From: an uncultured Bdellovibrionales bacterium
GTDB lineage: Bacteria > Bdellovibrionota > Bdellovibrionia > Bdellovibrionales > UBA1609
DNA length: 42,749 nucleotides
Assembly: GCA_937936325.1 (NCBI GenBank)
Contig: CALGWV010000068.1
Span: 1-42,749, forward strand
Reading direction: 5' to 3'
Below are positions 23,958-32,534 of the stretch, in pieces. How positions within the stretch are numbered: position 1 is the stretch's first letter; each line of letters begins with the position of its first letter. Under the pieces are notes generated by a model. The model saw only the letters and a list, made by a program, of their open reading frames with translations. It was not told where the DNA came from and did no database searches. A program made the position numbers and the translations under genes.

Positions 23958-23986
23958 TTGCTTCAACCCCCAGCCTGTGCTAATTT
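23958..23986 (+). promoter_or_regulatory. Predicted sigma-70 promoter of the rpsB operon
   Basis: TTGCTT, a 17-base spacer, then TAATTT with an extended -10 (TGC directly before). The predicted start of transcription is near 23993, giving a leader of about 135 bases before the rpsB ATG. Confidence 0.5.
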
Positions 23987-23995
23987 TCTGAGCAA

Positions 23996-24071
23996 GGTTT
24001 AATTCTATTAAACCATTAACACACCTCAAATATCACTTCTGGTGTGACATTATTATTAAAGTAATAATGTC
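23996..24071 (+). promoter_or_regulatory. rpsB 5' leader with three consecutive hairpins
   Basis: Three stems follow one another: GGTTTAA-N5-TTAAACC (23996-24014), CACACC...GGTGTG (24020-24046), and GACATTATTA-TTAAAG-TAATAATGTC (24046-24071, perfect ten-base stem). There is no T-run, so none is an obvious terminator. Ribosomal protein S2 represses its own operon through leader RNA in other bacteria; a similar role here is inference. Confidence 0.45.
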
Positions 24072-24126
24072 ATTAAAGGCTTTGAAAGAGCCAGTGATTT
24101 GGGGGAGGCTAAACTAAGGAGTAACT

Positions 24127-25077
24127 ATGTCTCAAATCTCGATAAAGCAAATGCTAGATGCCGGTTTCCATTACGGTCACCAAATCCAAAGATGGAACCC
24201 AAAAATGAAGCCCTATGTTTATGGGCAACGCAGCGGTATCCATATTATAGATCTACAAAAATCACTAGAGTTGGCTAAAGAAGCTGCAGCCTTTGTTCAC
24301 GAAGTGGGTGCCTCTGGTAAGAAAATGATTTTCGTTGGAACCAAAAAACAAGCTGTAGACACTGTGACGAAGGCCGCCCAAGATGCCGGTCAGTTTTATG
24401 TCACAAAAAGATGGTTGGGGGGAATGCTTACTAATTTCTCAACAATCAAAAACAGTATTGACCGTATGAGAAAAATTGAAAAACTCAAAGAAACTGGAGA
24501 TATTGAATTTTTCTCAAAAAAAGAACGTTCAAAAATTGATAAAGAATATATTCGTCTTCTGGATTTTTTAGATGGAATTCGAGACATGAAAGAAGATCCA
24601 GGCTGTGTGTTTGTGATTGATATCAACAAAGAGCACATTGCCGTAGCTGAAGCCAAAAAATTAGGAATCCCTGTTGTGGCTGTCACAGACACAAACACAA
24701 ACCCTGAGTTAGTAGACTATCCAATCCCTGGAAACGATGATGCCATTAGATCTATTCAAATGATGTGCACAATGGTTTCAGAAGCCTATCAAGCAGGTGC
24801 CAAAGAGTGGGAAGAAACTCGCAAGCTTCAAAATAAAGATGAAGAGCAAGAGACTACAACTGTTGAGCTTGAGAAAAAGCCAGCCCCTAAAAAGAAGGCG
24901 GCTTCCTCAACCGGTCCGGCCGTAGTCAAAGTCACTAAGAGAAAAATGGTGGCTGCGGGAATGGCTGATGATGTGGAAATTGCAGAAGAACTTGATAAGC
25001 AAGAGTCTGCTCCTAAAATAGAAGAAACTGCCGAAGCTGACTCAACAGAAGAAGTGGCTGAAGTTCCTAAAAAATAA
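24127..25077 (+). CDS. rpsB: Small-subunit ribosomal protein S2
   Basis: The product has 316 residues. The N-terminus ([20 protein letters not shown], then [13 protein letters not shown]) and the block [20 protein letters not shown] are classical S2. The fold ends near residue 235. The remaining roughly 80 residues are an Ala/Lys/Glu-rich low-complexity extension absent from E. coli S2 (241 residues). AAGGAG lies six bases before the ATG. It is the first gene of the translation/envelope operon, 23 bp ahead of tsf. Leader hairpins suggest autoregulation. Confidence 0.97.
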   Translation: MSQISIKQMLDAGFHYGHQIQRWNPKMKPYVYGQRSGIHIIDLQKSLELAKEAAAFVHEVGASGKKMIFVGTKKQAVDTVTKAAQDAGQFYVTKRWLGGMLTNFSTIKNSIDRMRKIEKLKETGDIEFFSKKERSKIDKEYIRLLDFLDGIRDMKEDPGCVFVIDINKEHIAVAEAKKLGIPVVAVTDTNTNPELVDYPIPGNDDAIRSIQMMCTMVSEAYQAGAKEWEETRKLQNKDEEQETTTVELEKKPAPKKKAASSTGPAVVKVTKRKMVAAGMADDVEIAEELDKQESAPKIEETAEADSTEEVAEVPKK

Positions 25078-25100
25078 TTTTTAATTTACGAGGTAAAAAA

Positions 25101-25754
25101 ATGACAATTACTGCAACTGCTGTAAAAGAATTGAGGGAGCTCACAGGAGCTGGAATGTTAGACTGCAAGAAAGCCTTGCAAGAAAACGAAGGCAATTCAG
25201 AAAAAGCTGTAGATTGGCTCAGGCAAAAAGGTCTTTCTAAAGCGGCTAAAAAGTCAGCTCGGGCGGCTACAGAAGGCTTAATTTCTTCTTATATTCACGG
25301 AGAAGGACGCATCGGGGTATTACTAGAGGTTAACTCTGAGACTGACTTTGTGGCTAGAAACCAAGATTTTAAAGATTTCGTCAACGATATTTCAATGCAT
25401 ATTGCGGCCATGAATCCACAGTTTGTAAACTCTGATGAAGTCACTCCAGAAGTCCTTGAAAAAGAAAAAGCAGTTCTAAAAGCAAAGGCTTTGGAAGAAG
25501 GAAAAAAAGAAGAATTCTTAGATAAAATTTTAGTAGGCCAACTTAATAAATGGAAGGCTGAAATTTGTTTAATGGATCAAAAGTATGTGAAAAATCCTGA
25601 CGTTACGATCACAGAATATCTTACAAATACAATTGCTAAGATTGGTGAGAACCTAGTGATTCGACGTTTTGTAAGATTTGAACTCGGAGATGGTTTAGAG
25701 AAAAAACAAGATAACTTTGCTGATGAAGTGGCTCAAGTTGCTGGTTTAAACTAA
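25101..25754 (+). CDS. tsf: Translation elongation factor Ts
   Basis: The product has 217 residues, the short form of EF-Ts (E. coli has 283), which lacks part of the C-terminal region. It catalyses GDP/GTP exchange on EF-Tu. The UBA-like N-terminal domain ([20 protein letters not shown]) and the core motif [15 protein letters not shown] are intact. ACGAGG precedes the ATG. It sits in the conserved order rpsB-tsf-pyrH-frr, and the next gene starts eight bases after its stop. Confidence 0.97.
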   Translation: MTITATAVKELRELTGAGMLDCKKALQENEGNSEKAVDWLRQKGLSKAAKKSARAATEGLISSYIHGEGRIGVLLEVNSETDFVARNQDFKDFVNDISMHIAAMNPQFVNSDEVTPEVLEKEKAVLKAKALEEGKKEEFLDKILVGQLNKWKAEICLMDQKYVKNPDVTITEYLTNTIAKIGENLVIRRFVRFELGDGLEKKQDNFADEVAQVAGLN

Positions 25755-25761
25755 GAAGTTG

Positions 25762-26466
25762 ATGAAGTACAAAAGGATTTTACTCAAACTTTCTGGTGAA
25801 GCCCTAGCGGGGGAAAAAAAATATGGCATTAGCACAGATGTACTCGATGCCATTGCTACTGAAATAAAATTAGTTCATGAGCAAGGCGTGGAGATTGGAA
25901 TAGTCATTGGAGCTGGAAACATTTTTAGAGGTGTAGCGGCTTCAGCAGAAGGAATGGACCGCGCCAGCTCTGATTATATGGGAATGCTTGCGACATGTAT
26001 GAATGCTTTGGCTCTTCAAGACGCTTTAGAAAAAAAATCTGTTGAGACACGAGTGCAGTCAGCTATTAAAATGGATCAAGTTTCTGAACTTTATATTCGT
26101 CGTAAAGCTATCCGACACTTAGAGAAAAAGCGTATTGTTATTTTTGCTGCGGGTATTGGAAGTCCTTATTTTACTACAGATACAACGGCAGCTCTTAGAG
26201 CAATGGAGATCGGAGCAGATGTCCTGCTTAAAGCTACCCGAGTGAAAGGGGTCTACGATAAAGATCCTGAAAAATTCGATGATGCCAAATTTTATGATAA
26301 TTTAGATTATATCCAGATTTTAAACCAAGGTTTAAAAGTTATGGACTCTACCGCTGTCAGTCTATCTATGGACCATAAGCTTCCCATGATTGTTTTTAAC
26401 CTTCATGAGACAGGCAACATTGCTAGAATTGTTAATGGCGAAAAGATTGGGACTCATATATCTTAA
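25762..26466 (+). CDS. pyrH: Uridylate kinase
   Basis: The product has 234 residues. It phosphorylates UMP to UDP and is hexameric in bacteria. Motifs: [11 protein letters not shown] (phosphate binding) near the N-terminus, GAGNIFRG at about 50-57, and the [23 protein letters not shown] block with the substrate- and ATP-contacting residues. I choose the ATG at 25762; a TTG immediately before it also reads in frame. AAGAAG is the ribosome-binding site. It lies eight bases after tsf and 12 bases before frr. Confidence 0.97.
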   Translation: MKYKRILLKLSGEALAGEKKYGISTDVLDAIATEIKLVHEQGVEIGIVIGAGNIFRGVAASAEGMDRASSDYMGMLATCMNALALQDALEKKSVETRVQSAIKMDQVSELYIRRKAIRHLEKKRIVIFAAGIGSPYFTTDTTAALRAMEIGADVLLKATRVKGVYDKDPEKFDDAKFYDNLDYIQILNQGLKVMDSTAVSLSMDHKLPMIVFNLHETGNIARIVNGEKIGTHIS

Positions 26467-26478
26467 AAGAGGTCAAAA

Positions 26479-27039
26479 ATGAATATTGATGAACTTTATT
26501 TAAAAACAGAAGAAGCCATGGGAAAAGCACTCAGCTCAATGGGAGATGCTTTTAATAAAATCAGAACAGGTCGAGCCCAAATCAATATGCTTGATGGGGT
26601 TAAGGTGAATTACTACGGGACACCGACCGCATTGAACCAAGTGGCTTCTGTCACAACACCTGACGCTAGGTCTTTTTTAATCTCTCCTTGGGAAGCTGCA
26701 ATTTTAAAAGACATTCAAACGGCCCTAGTTAAAGCAGATTTAGGGATGACTCCTCAAAATGATGGAAAAATCATACGTCTTAAAGTGCCAGAACTCACTC
26801 AAGAGCGAAGAAAAGATTTAGTTAAAAGCATGAAAAAAACCTCAGAAGATGCTCGTATTAAAGTGCGTCAGGCTCGTAAAGATGCCAACGAAGCTATCAA
26901 ACAGTTAGAGAAAAAGAAGGAGATTGGTGAGGATGATATGCACAAATGGATGGACAAAATCCAAGAGCTGACTGATGCCAATGTCAAAAAAGTAGATGAA
27001 GCCACTCAAGAAAAAGAAAAAGATCTTTTAAAGGTTTAA
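26479..27039 (+). CDS. frr: Ribosome recycling factor
   Basis: The product has 186 residues, the standard length. It splits post-termination ribosomes together with EF-G. The family signature is visible: FNKIRTGRAQINMLDGVKVN, then YYGTPTALNQVASV, and the C-terminal helix bundle segment RKDANEAIKQLEKKKEIGED. AGAGG precedes the ATG at 26479. The following gene begins one base after the stop, consistent with tight co-transcription. Confidence 0.97.
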   Translation: MNIDELYLKTEEAMGKALSSMGDAFNKIRTGRAQINMLDGVKVNYYGTPTALNQVASVTTPDARSFLISPWEAAILKDIQTALVKADLGMTPQNDGKIIRLKVPELTQERRKDLVKSMKKTSEDARIKVRQARKDANEAIKQLEKKKEIGEDDMHKWMDKIQELTDANVKKVDEATQEKEKDLLKV

Positions 27040-27040
27040 T

Positions 27041-27775
27041 GTGAAATTTCCATCTCATATTGGACTTATTATGGATGGAAATGGGCGTTGGGCCCAGGAA
27101 AGAAATCTGCGTCGGCATAAAGGGCATATTGAAGGCTGTGAAACAGTAAAGAAAATTGTAAACTCAGCACACAACAAGGAAATTGCCTATTTAACCTTGT
27201 TTGCATTCTCTTCAGAAAATTGGAAACGTCCTGGTTTTGAAGTTCGATTCTTAATGCAGCTTTTAGAACGTTATCTCGTCGATTATGGAGAAGAGCTGCA
27301 TCAAAAAAATATTTGTTTGAAGACCATAGGACAAATCGAGGCCTTTCCTCGAGCTGTGCAAAAAAACCTTAAAATTCTTAAAGAAAAAACCCAGAATAAT
27401 ACGGGATTGATTCTCACATTTGCATTAAATTTTGGCGGCCGCCAAGAAATTTTTAATGCAGTGAAGAAACTGATCAAAGGAATAGGTTTATCTCAAAAAT
27501 TTGAGGATGAACTGAATTCAAAAGACTTTGAAAGTTTTCTAGAGTCTTCTTATCTACCAGATATGGACCTGATGATTCGTACGAGTGGGGAGCAGCGGCT
27601 ATCAAATTTTCTTCTCTGGAAAATGGCTTATACGGAGCTTTATTTTAGCCCAAAATACTGGCCAGACTTCAGTGAAAATGATTTTATAGAAGCCATTCAT
27701 TGGTATCAGACTCGACAAAGAAAGTTTGGTGGGTTGGACCTTAAATCCACAAATCCATCCCCAACAAAGCTTTAG
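27041..27775 (+). CDS. uppS: Isoprenyl transferase (undecaprenyl diphosphate synthase)
   Basis: The product has 244 residues. It condenses isopentenyl units in cis to build the C55 lipid carrier used for peptidoglycan and O-antigen. MDGNGRWA (11-18) holds the catalytic Asp, and RTSGEQRLSNFLLWKMAYTE is the C-terminal substrate-binding signature, with a following LYFSPKYWPDF. The GTG start with AAGG upstream is one base past the frr stop. The gene is followed by cdsA after 51 bp, the usual order. Confidence 0.96.
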   Translation: MKFPSHIGLIMDGNGRWAQERNLRRHKGHIEGCETVKKIVNSAHNKEIAYLTLFAFSSENWKRPGFEVRFLMQLLERYLVDYGEELHQKNICLKTIGQIEAFPRAVQKNLKILKEKTQNNTGLILTFALNFGGRQEIFNAVKKLIKGIGLSQKFEDELNSKDFESFLESSYLPDMDLMIRTSGEQRLSNFLLWKMAYTELYFSPKYWPDFSENDFIEAIHWYQTRQRKFGGLDLKSTNPSPTKL

Positions 27776-27826
27776 TCTAATTCAATTCAGTAGACCCAGG
27801 CATGAGGGCAAGTCATAATAAGGATT

Positions 27827-28666
27827 ATGAATCTTGTTGTTCGACTTTTATCATCAGTAGGTTTACTTATAGGTCTTTGGTTGCTCACTGTGATTGCCCC
27901 AGAGCATGGACTGCCCTATGCCATTTTAGTTGTGGCAGGTCTTATGGGCTATGAGTACCTTAGGATTAATAAAATTCCTGAAAATTTGCAGGTCTTTTTT
28001 CTTGTAGTTTTACTTGTGTCCTTAAATTTAGTTACAGACGAAATTCCAATTCTGGGGATTTTATCTGTTCAGTGGATTTTGTTTTTAGTTTATAGCTTGT
28101 TTTATTTAAGGTTGAATTCATCGCAAATTGTGGAGCAAGCTCAGCAATCTATCATCTTTAGTTGTTTTTTCTTTCTAATGCCTGCCATTATGATCCATTC
28201 GGTCCATATCGCTCAAAGTATTTCTTTTGTGATTTGTGCTATTTTTATTGTTTTTGGTGTGGATGTGTTTTCGTACCTTGCAGGGCTTGTTCTTGGAGGT
28301 CGCTTTTTTGATGCCAAGCCCTTCCCCGGAGTGTCCCCGAATAAGACTTACGAAGGACTCCTTGGAGGAGTTGTGTGGATACTCTTATCCTCTTTGTTTT
28401 TACTTTTCTATACTGAGTCTTATCTCTTTTTTGGGCTGAATCTGCTATTTTATTTTACAGCCGTAAGTGGAGATTTGCTGGAGTCTGCTTTTAAGCGGCA
28501 CCATGTGGTCAAAGATAGCAGTAGCCTCATTCCTGGTCATGGTGGATTTATGGATAGATTTGATTCACTTATGTTGTCAACACCTGTAATTTATTTAATG
28601 AGCATGTTTTTATCTCCGCGAATTTTTGAACCGATTATAGACTTATTACCCAAAGGTTATATATGA
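27827..28666 (+). CDS. cdsA: Phosphatidate cytidylyltransferase
   Basis: The product is a 279-residue polytopic inner-membrane enzyme making CDP-diacylglycerol from phosphatidate and CTP. The C-terminal family signature is complete: SAFKRHHVVKDSSSLIPGHG, then GFMDRFDSL, at about 224-250. The middle motif GVSPNKTYEGLLGG is also present. About seven to eight helices. AAGGA precedes the ATG. The stop overlaps the rseP start by four bases (ATGA), indicating translational coupling. Confidence 0.95.
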   Translation: MNLVVRLLSSVGLLIGLWLLTVIAPEHGLPYAILVVAGLMGYEYLRINKIPENLQVFFLVVLLVSLNLVTDEIPILGILSVQWILFLVYSLFYLRLNSSQIVEQAQQSIIFSCFFFLMPAIMIHSVHIAQSISFVICAIFIVFGVDVFSYLAGLVLGGRFFDAKPFPGVSPNKTYEGLLGGVVWILLSSLFLLFYTESYLFFGLNLLFYFTAVSGDLLESAFKRHHVVKDSSSLIPGHGGFMDRFDSLMLSTPVIYLMSMFLSPRIFEPIIDLLPKGYI

Positions 28667-30285
28667 GTTTTCTAACTGAAGCTCCACAGTATGTGGGCGC
28701 GTTTTTTCTTTTATTAGGTGTTTTGATTTTTCTTCATGAGTGGGGTCATTATGCTATGGCTCGTTTTTTTGGAGTTAAAGTGGAAACCTTTAGTATAGGT
28801 TTTGGAAAGAAGCTTTTGTCTAAAAAAATAGGTGACACAGACTTCAGCCTTTCTCTCATCCCACTCGGTGGTTACGTGAAAATGTACGGTGATCAAATTA
28901 AAGATGAGATTCCAGAAGATCAAAAACATTTATCTTTTGCTCATAAGAAAGTTTGGCAAAGAATGGCCGTGGTTTTAGCAGGCCCTTTAATGAACTTATT
29001 TGTCGCTATTTGTCTTTTCTCTTTTATTGGTCTTTTTGGGCCTGAGCAACAAAAACCAGTAGTGGGTACAATTGATTCTACCTCAGTTGCTTATGAAAAT
29101 TGGGGTTTTAGAGAAGGGGATCTTGTTACTGGGTTAAATGATCAAAAAGTAAAAAGTTGGGAAGACTTTGTCGAGGCTTTTGAAAGTCTAAATCCGGGAG
29201 AGCACAGTGTTCAAGTCCTTCGGGCGGGAACCGAGATGAACCTTAAAGGGGCATTGGCTCAAACCGATCTTGATAAAGTCAGTCCTATAAATCCTTATCC
29301 ACCTATCGGGGGCTTATCGAACCTGATTATGGCTGCAAGTGTTGGGGTCCTTCCAGAAAGTGAGGCTGCACTTAGTGGAATAAAAAATTTAAGTTTTATT
29401 AAAAAAGTCAGTGGAACAGAAGTTAATAGTTTTTCTGAACTCAAAAAACAAGTAGACCAAAATTTAAAAAACGGTCAAGGTATTATTCTTGAAACTGAAA
29501 AACAAGAATATGTATTTAAGGGTTTAAAAGAATTCAAAGATTTAGGTTTAGAAACACTTGAGCTTTATGTTGGCCAAGTTCAAAGTTCCTCTCCAGCGAA
29601 AGTGGCTGGTCTTCTACGTGGTGATAGACTTGTTCAGATTTCTGGAAATTTTTTAAACTCTTGGAGTGATGTTTTAGAAAATGTAAAAGACTTCAATCCC
29701 GAAAATGACAAACCTTTAAGTTTTACTATATTAAGAGAAGGTAAACAAAAAGAATTTACAATCACACCTGAAATTAAAAATCTTGTAGGTAGGCAAGGAC
29801 AAGATGTTCAACGAGCGATCATAGGCGTTGTCCCAGGGCTTACTTACCAGGCACCTCAGCGCATAAGGGTTCCTCAAGGGGGGCTGTTCGGATCTATTAA
29901 ATATGGAGTCTATCAGTCGTATAAATGGTCTAAGATGACTTTTGAGTTTATTGGAAAACTTATTTTTCAAAAAGTGTCTCATAAAAACCTCAGCGGTATT
30001 TTGACCATCGGTCAGGTCGCCAAGGAGAGCTTAAACCTTGGATTTTTAATGTTCCTCAATGTGATGGCTGTAATTTCTATTAACTTATTTGTTTTAAACT
30101 TGTTGCCTATACCTGTACTAGATGGCGGTCATCTCGTATTTTACATCATTGAAGCTGTCAAAGGCTCGCCACTAAGTCCAAGAAAAATGGAATTCTTTTT
30201 GGTTATAGGTTTTGTGCTTCTTTTGTCATTGATGTTTTTAACTATTTATAACGATGTGATACGCATTTTTTTCTCAGGTTGGTAA
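28663..30285 (+). CDS. rseP: Site-2 protease RseP (RIP metalloprotease)
   Basis: The product has 540 residues. It is an intramembrane zinc protease that cleaves anti-sigma factors and signal-peptide remnants. The zinc ligands HEWGH are at 25-29 in the first helix, and the third ligand is in LDGGH at 486-490. Two PDZ domains lie in the periplasmic middle (about 125-220 and 285-380). It is longer than E. coli RseP (450), mainly around the PDZ region. It is coupled to cdsA by a four-base overlap and runs directly into tsaB. Confidence 0.96.
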   Translation: MSFLTEAPQYVGAFFLLLGVLIFLHEWGHYAMARFFGVKVETFSIGFGKKLLSKKIGDTDFSLSLIPLGGYVKMYGDQIKDEIPEDQKHLSFAHKKVWQRMAVVLAGPLMNLFVAICLFSFIGLFGPEQQKPVVGTIDSTSVAYENWGFREGDLVTGLNDQKVKSWEDFVEAFESLNPGEHSVQVLRAGTEMNLKGALAQTDLDKVSPINPYPPIGGLSNLIMAASVGVLPESEAALSGIKNLSFIKKVSGTEVNSFSELKKQVDQNLKNGQGIILETEKQEYVFKGLKEFKDLGLETLELYVGQVQSSSPAKVAGLLRGDRLVQISGNFLNSWSDVLENVKDFNPENDKPLSFTILREGKQKEFTITPEIKNLVGRQGQDVQRAIIGVVPGLTYQAPQRIRVPQGGLFGSIKYGVYQSYKWSKMTFEFIGKLIFQKVSHKNLSGILTIGQVAKESLNLGFLMFLNVMAVISINLFVLNLLPIPVLDGGHLVFYIIEAVKGSPLSPRKMEFFLVIGFVLLLSLMFLTIYNDVIRIFFSGW

Positions 30286-30993
30286 ATGGAGCAGCAACAG
30301 ACTGTATTATCTCTAGATACGTCTACAAGTAGGGCTTCGATCTCAATAGGTTTTGAAGGTTCAAAAAAAATACAGACCTTGATCTGGGAGAAACAACGCT
30401 CCCATTCAGAAGAACTCTTTCATCAGCTAAGGAAAGTGCTAAATGAAACAAATACAAAACTGAGTGATATAAAAAAAATTCTTGTCACTCGAGGGCCTGG
30501 GCGTTTTACCGGGGTACGAATTGGAACCTCTTTTGTGAAAGCTTTTGCTTATAAAGATAATCTGGAAATTTTAGCGACTCACTCTTTATTGGGACATTAT
30601 TTAAATTTTTCAGAAAAAAATAAATTCTCGCACTATTTAGTACTCAGACGTTCTATACAAGGCTTTTATTTCGTTTTAGAAATAAAGCAACAGGGAGTGA
30701 AAACTCAAACCAGAGCTTTTGAGAAGAGTGTTAAAGCAGCTGAATTATTAGATTTTTTATCAAATAGAACTTTACTTCTTGTCGAAGATGATCAGGACTT
30801 GGCTTCTTTGAAGGAAGCCCTCGGAGAAGTTCAATTCGGGATATCAAACTCATTTCCACACTCAGAAGTTTTACTCCAACACTACTTTGAAAAACTAAAT
30901 TCAGATTTATTTAATAAATATGACTTTCTAAGCCTAAGTCCCCTTTACTTAAGAGCCTCTCAAGCCGAAATAGTATATAGATCATCAAAATAG
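30286..30993 (+). CDS. tsaB: tRNA threonylcarbamoyladenosine biosynthesis protein TsaB
   Basis: The product has 235 residues of the ASKHA fold. The N-terminal SLDTSTSRASISIG and the block ILVTRGPGRFTGVRIGTSFVKAFAY are the TsaB signature. TsaB is the non-catalytic partner of TsaD/TsaE in making t6A37 on tRNA. The ATG follows the rseP stop without a gap (TAAATG). The C-terminal half is divergent, as usual for TsaB, which is the less conserved subunit. Confidence 0.9.
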   Translation: MEQQQTVLSLDTSTSRASISIGFEGSKKIQTLIWEKQRSHSEELFHQLRKVLNETNTKLSDIKKILVTRGPGRFTGVRIGTSFVKAFAYKDNLEILATHSLLGHYLNFSEKNKFSHYLVLRRSIQGFYFVLEIKQQGVKTQTRAFEKSVKAAELLDFLSNRTLLLVEDDQDLASLKEALGEVQFGISNSFPHSEVLLQHYFEKLNSDLFNKYDFLSLSPLYLRASQAEIVYRSSK

Positions 30994-31000
30994 AGAGAAA

Positions 31001-31936
31001 ATGAGAGAAAGACTTCAGAAAACTAAACATACTTTTGCTATCGGCAGTGGAAAAGGAGGCGTAGGAAAGTCATTATTGAGTTCTAACTTTGGAATTCATT
31101 GCTCTAAAAAGGCTTATAAAACCTTGATCATTGATATGGATCTCGGAGGGGCCAACCTTCATACCTATCTGGACTTTCGACCTACACCTACACGTATTGA
31201 TCTTTGGAATCCGAGAGAGCCGGAGTCCATTTTAAAAACAATTTCTTCAACAGCTTTTCCTGGTTTAGATATTATTGTGGGTTCAGATGAGCTCCTAGCG
31301 AGTCAGATTGAATCAGCAAGTATTGAGTTGTTAGTTTATGAGATAATGAAATTAGACTATGAAGTTATAATTTTTGATCTAGGAGCTGGGGTTGGACCAG
31401 AAACATTAATTCCTTTCTGTGCCGTAGACACACCTGTTTTGCTCAGCACACCGGAAGATACAAGTATTGAAAATGCGTACTTTCTGCTTAAAAAAGCCTT
31501 TCATTTTAAATTAAGACAGGTTTCAAAGGAGCTTGGTTATGAACAAGGTATACAAGAGATCATAAATAAGCCTTTAAAGAAGTTCTCTACCCCTTCTGAT
31601 TTGTTAAAATATATAGGTGGAAGTGAGCAGTTTCCAGGGTTTAACTCTAAGATGAAAGAGCTCAGTCCAGGGATTTTACTAAATCAGGTGCGGAGTTTTA
31701 ATGAGGAGTCTATTGGTCCATCTATGGCTCAAGTCTGTCGCCATTATTTTGGTCTGGATATAATTTCAGTAGGTTTAATACAATATGATTCATCCATGTG
31801 GGTGGCTTCTCGAAAAAATAAATCAAAAATGATGAATTACCTGGATTTAAAATTTTGTGGACAAATGTCTAGTGTTTTCCAAAATCTTTTGAAATCTGTG
31901 ACCTTTAACCCACAAAGAAATAAAATCAGAGCATGA
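31001..31936 (+). CDS. FlhG/MinD-like P-loop ATPase
   Basis: The product has 311 residues. It has a deviant Walker A, GSGKGGVGKS (about 15-24), then DMDLGGANLH and DLGAGVGPETL, as in the MinD/FlhG/ParA superfamily; such proteins dimerise on ATP and position cell structures. It has an unusual insert at about 170-205. I do not see the C-terminal amphipathic membrane helix of MinD, so FlhG-like or a separate family is more likely. It lies seven bases after tsaB and overlaps a J-domain/HTH gene by four bases, so the two are expressed together. The structure it positions is not apparent here. Confidence 0.82.
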   Translation: MRERLQKTKHTFAIGSGKGGVGKSLLSSNFGIHCSKKAYKTLIIDMDLGGANLHTYLDFRPTPTRIDLWNPREPESILKTISSTAFPGLDIIVGSDELLASQIESASIELLVYEIMKLDYEVIIFDLGAGVGPETLIPFCAVDTPVLLSTPEDTSIENAYFLLKKAFHFKLRQVSKELGYEQGIQEIINKPLKKFSTPSDLLKYIGGSEQFPGFNSKMKELSPGILLNQVRSFNEESIGPSMAQVCRHYFGLDIISVGLIQYDSSMWVASRKNKSKMMNYLDLKFCGQMSSVFQNLLKSVTFNPQRNKIRA

Positions 31937-32517
31937 GCCAAACATTTGACGAACTTGATTACTACGAAATTCTTGAACTGCATCCCAATTCTAGTTACCA
32001 AGAAGTAGAAGAGGCCTATCAGTTGGCTAAAAAGTCATTTCACCCTCAAAGCTCAGCACTTTATGGGATATTAGCGCAAGATCAAGCTCAAGACTTTTAT
32101 AAAACGATTGAAGAAGCTTATCATACATTGATACAGCCCCGAAGGCGCCAAGAGTACGATCAAATATTACGTCGCACTGACGCTAATGAAGCCCGCTTGC
32201 TGACAAACCAAAAATTGGGAGCAACTCAATTAAAGTCTGTTCCTCAAATAAAAAATGAAATTCCAAATTGGGCTCTCGAGGAAGAGAGCTTTTCTGGTGC
32301 CTTTTTTCAAAAACTAAGACATCATAAAGGGCTCACGCTTGAAGATATAAGCCATAAGCTTAAAATAAAAAAAAGTTATATTCTCGCCATTGAATCTGAA
32401 GATTTTGAATCCTTGCCCTCAGCAGTTTATGTCAGGGGATATGTGAAGAGCATTGCCTCAATTTTAGGCTTAGATTCTGAGAAAGCAGCGAATCAATTCA
32501 TGACCCACTATAAATAA
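31933..32517 (+). CDS. J-domain-like / RodZ-type HTH fusion protein
   Basis: The product has 194 residues with two parts. Residues 9-79 follow the DnaJ J-domain pattern (DYYEILELHPNSSYQEVEEAY, ending RRRQEYDQIL), but the Hsp70-activating HPD motif reads HPQ (37-39). Residues 122-190 match the RodZ-type cytoplasmic helix-turn-helix (LRHHKGLTLEDISHKLKIKK, then VYVRGYVKSIASILGLD). No transmembrane helix follows, unlike RodZ. It is translationally coupled to the FlhG/MinD-like ATPase. A cytoskeletal or polarity adaptor is plausible, whereas a co-chaperone is doubtful given the HPQ. Confidence 0.8.
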   Translation: MSQTFDELDYYEILELHPNSSYQEVEEAYQLAKKSFHPQSSALYGILAQDQAQDFYKTIEEAYHTLIQPRRRQEYDQILRRTDANEARLLTNQKLGATQLKSVPQIKNEIPNWALEEESFSGAFFQKLRHHKGLTLEDISHKLKIKKSYILAIESEDFESLPSAVYVRGYVKSIASILGLDSEKAANQFMTHYK

Positions 32518-32534
32518 AGTGATGAAGTCATTCC

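Noticed and set aside
4291-23979. CCCCCAGCCTG(A/T)GC shared between the 4.3 kb gap and the rpsB promoter spacer
   Set aside because: Only 13 of 14 bases and in unrelated contexts; too short to call a repeat.
23366-24126. tRNA, small rRNA-like or CRISPR content in the long gene-free region
   Set aside because: No T-arm-like GGTTCRANNCC, no regularly spaced direct repeats; the region is explained by inverted repeats instead.
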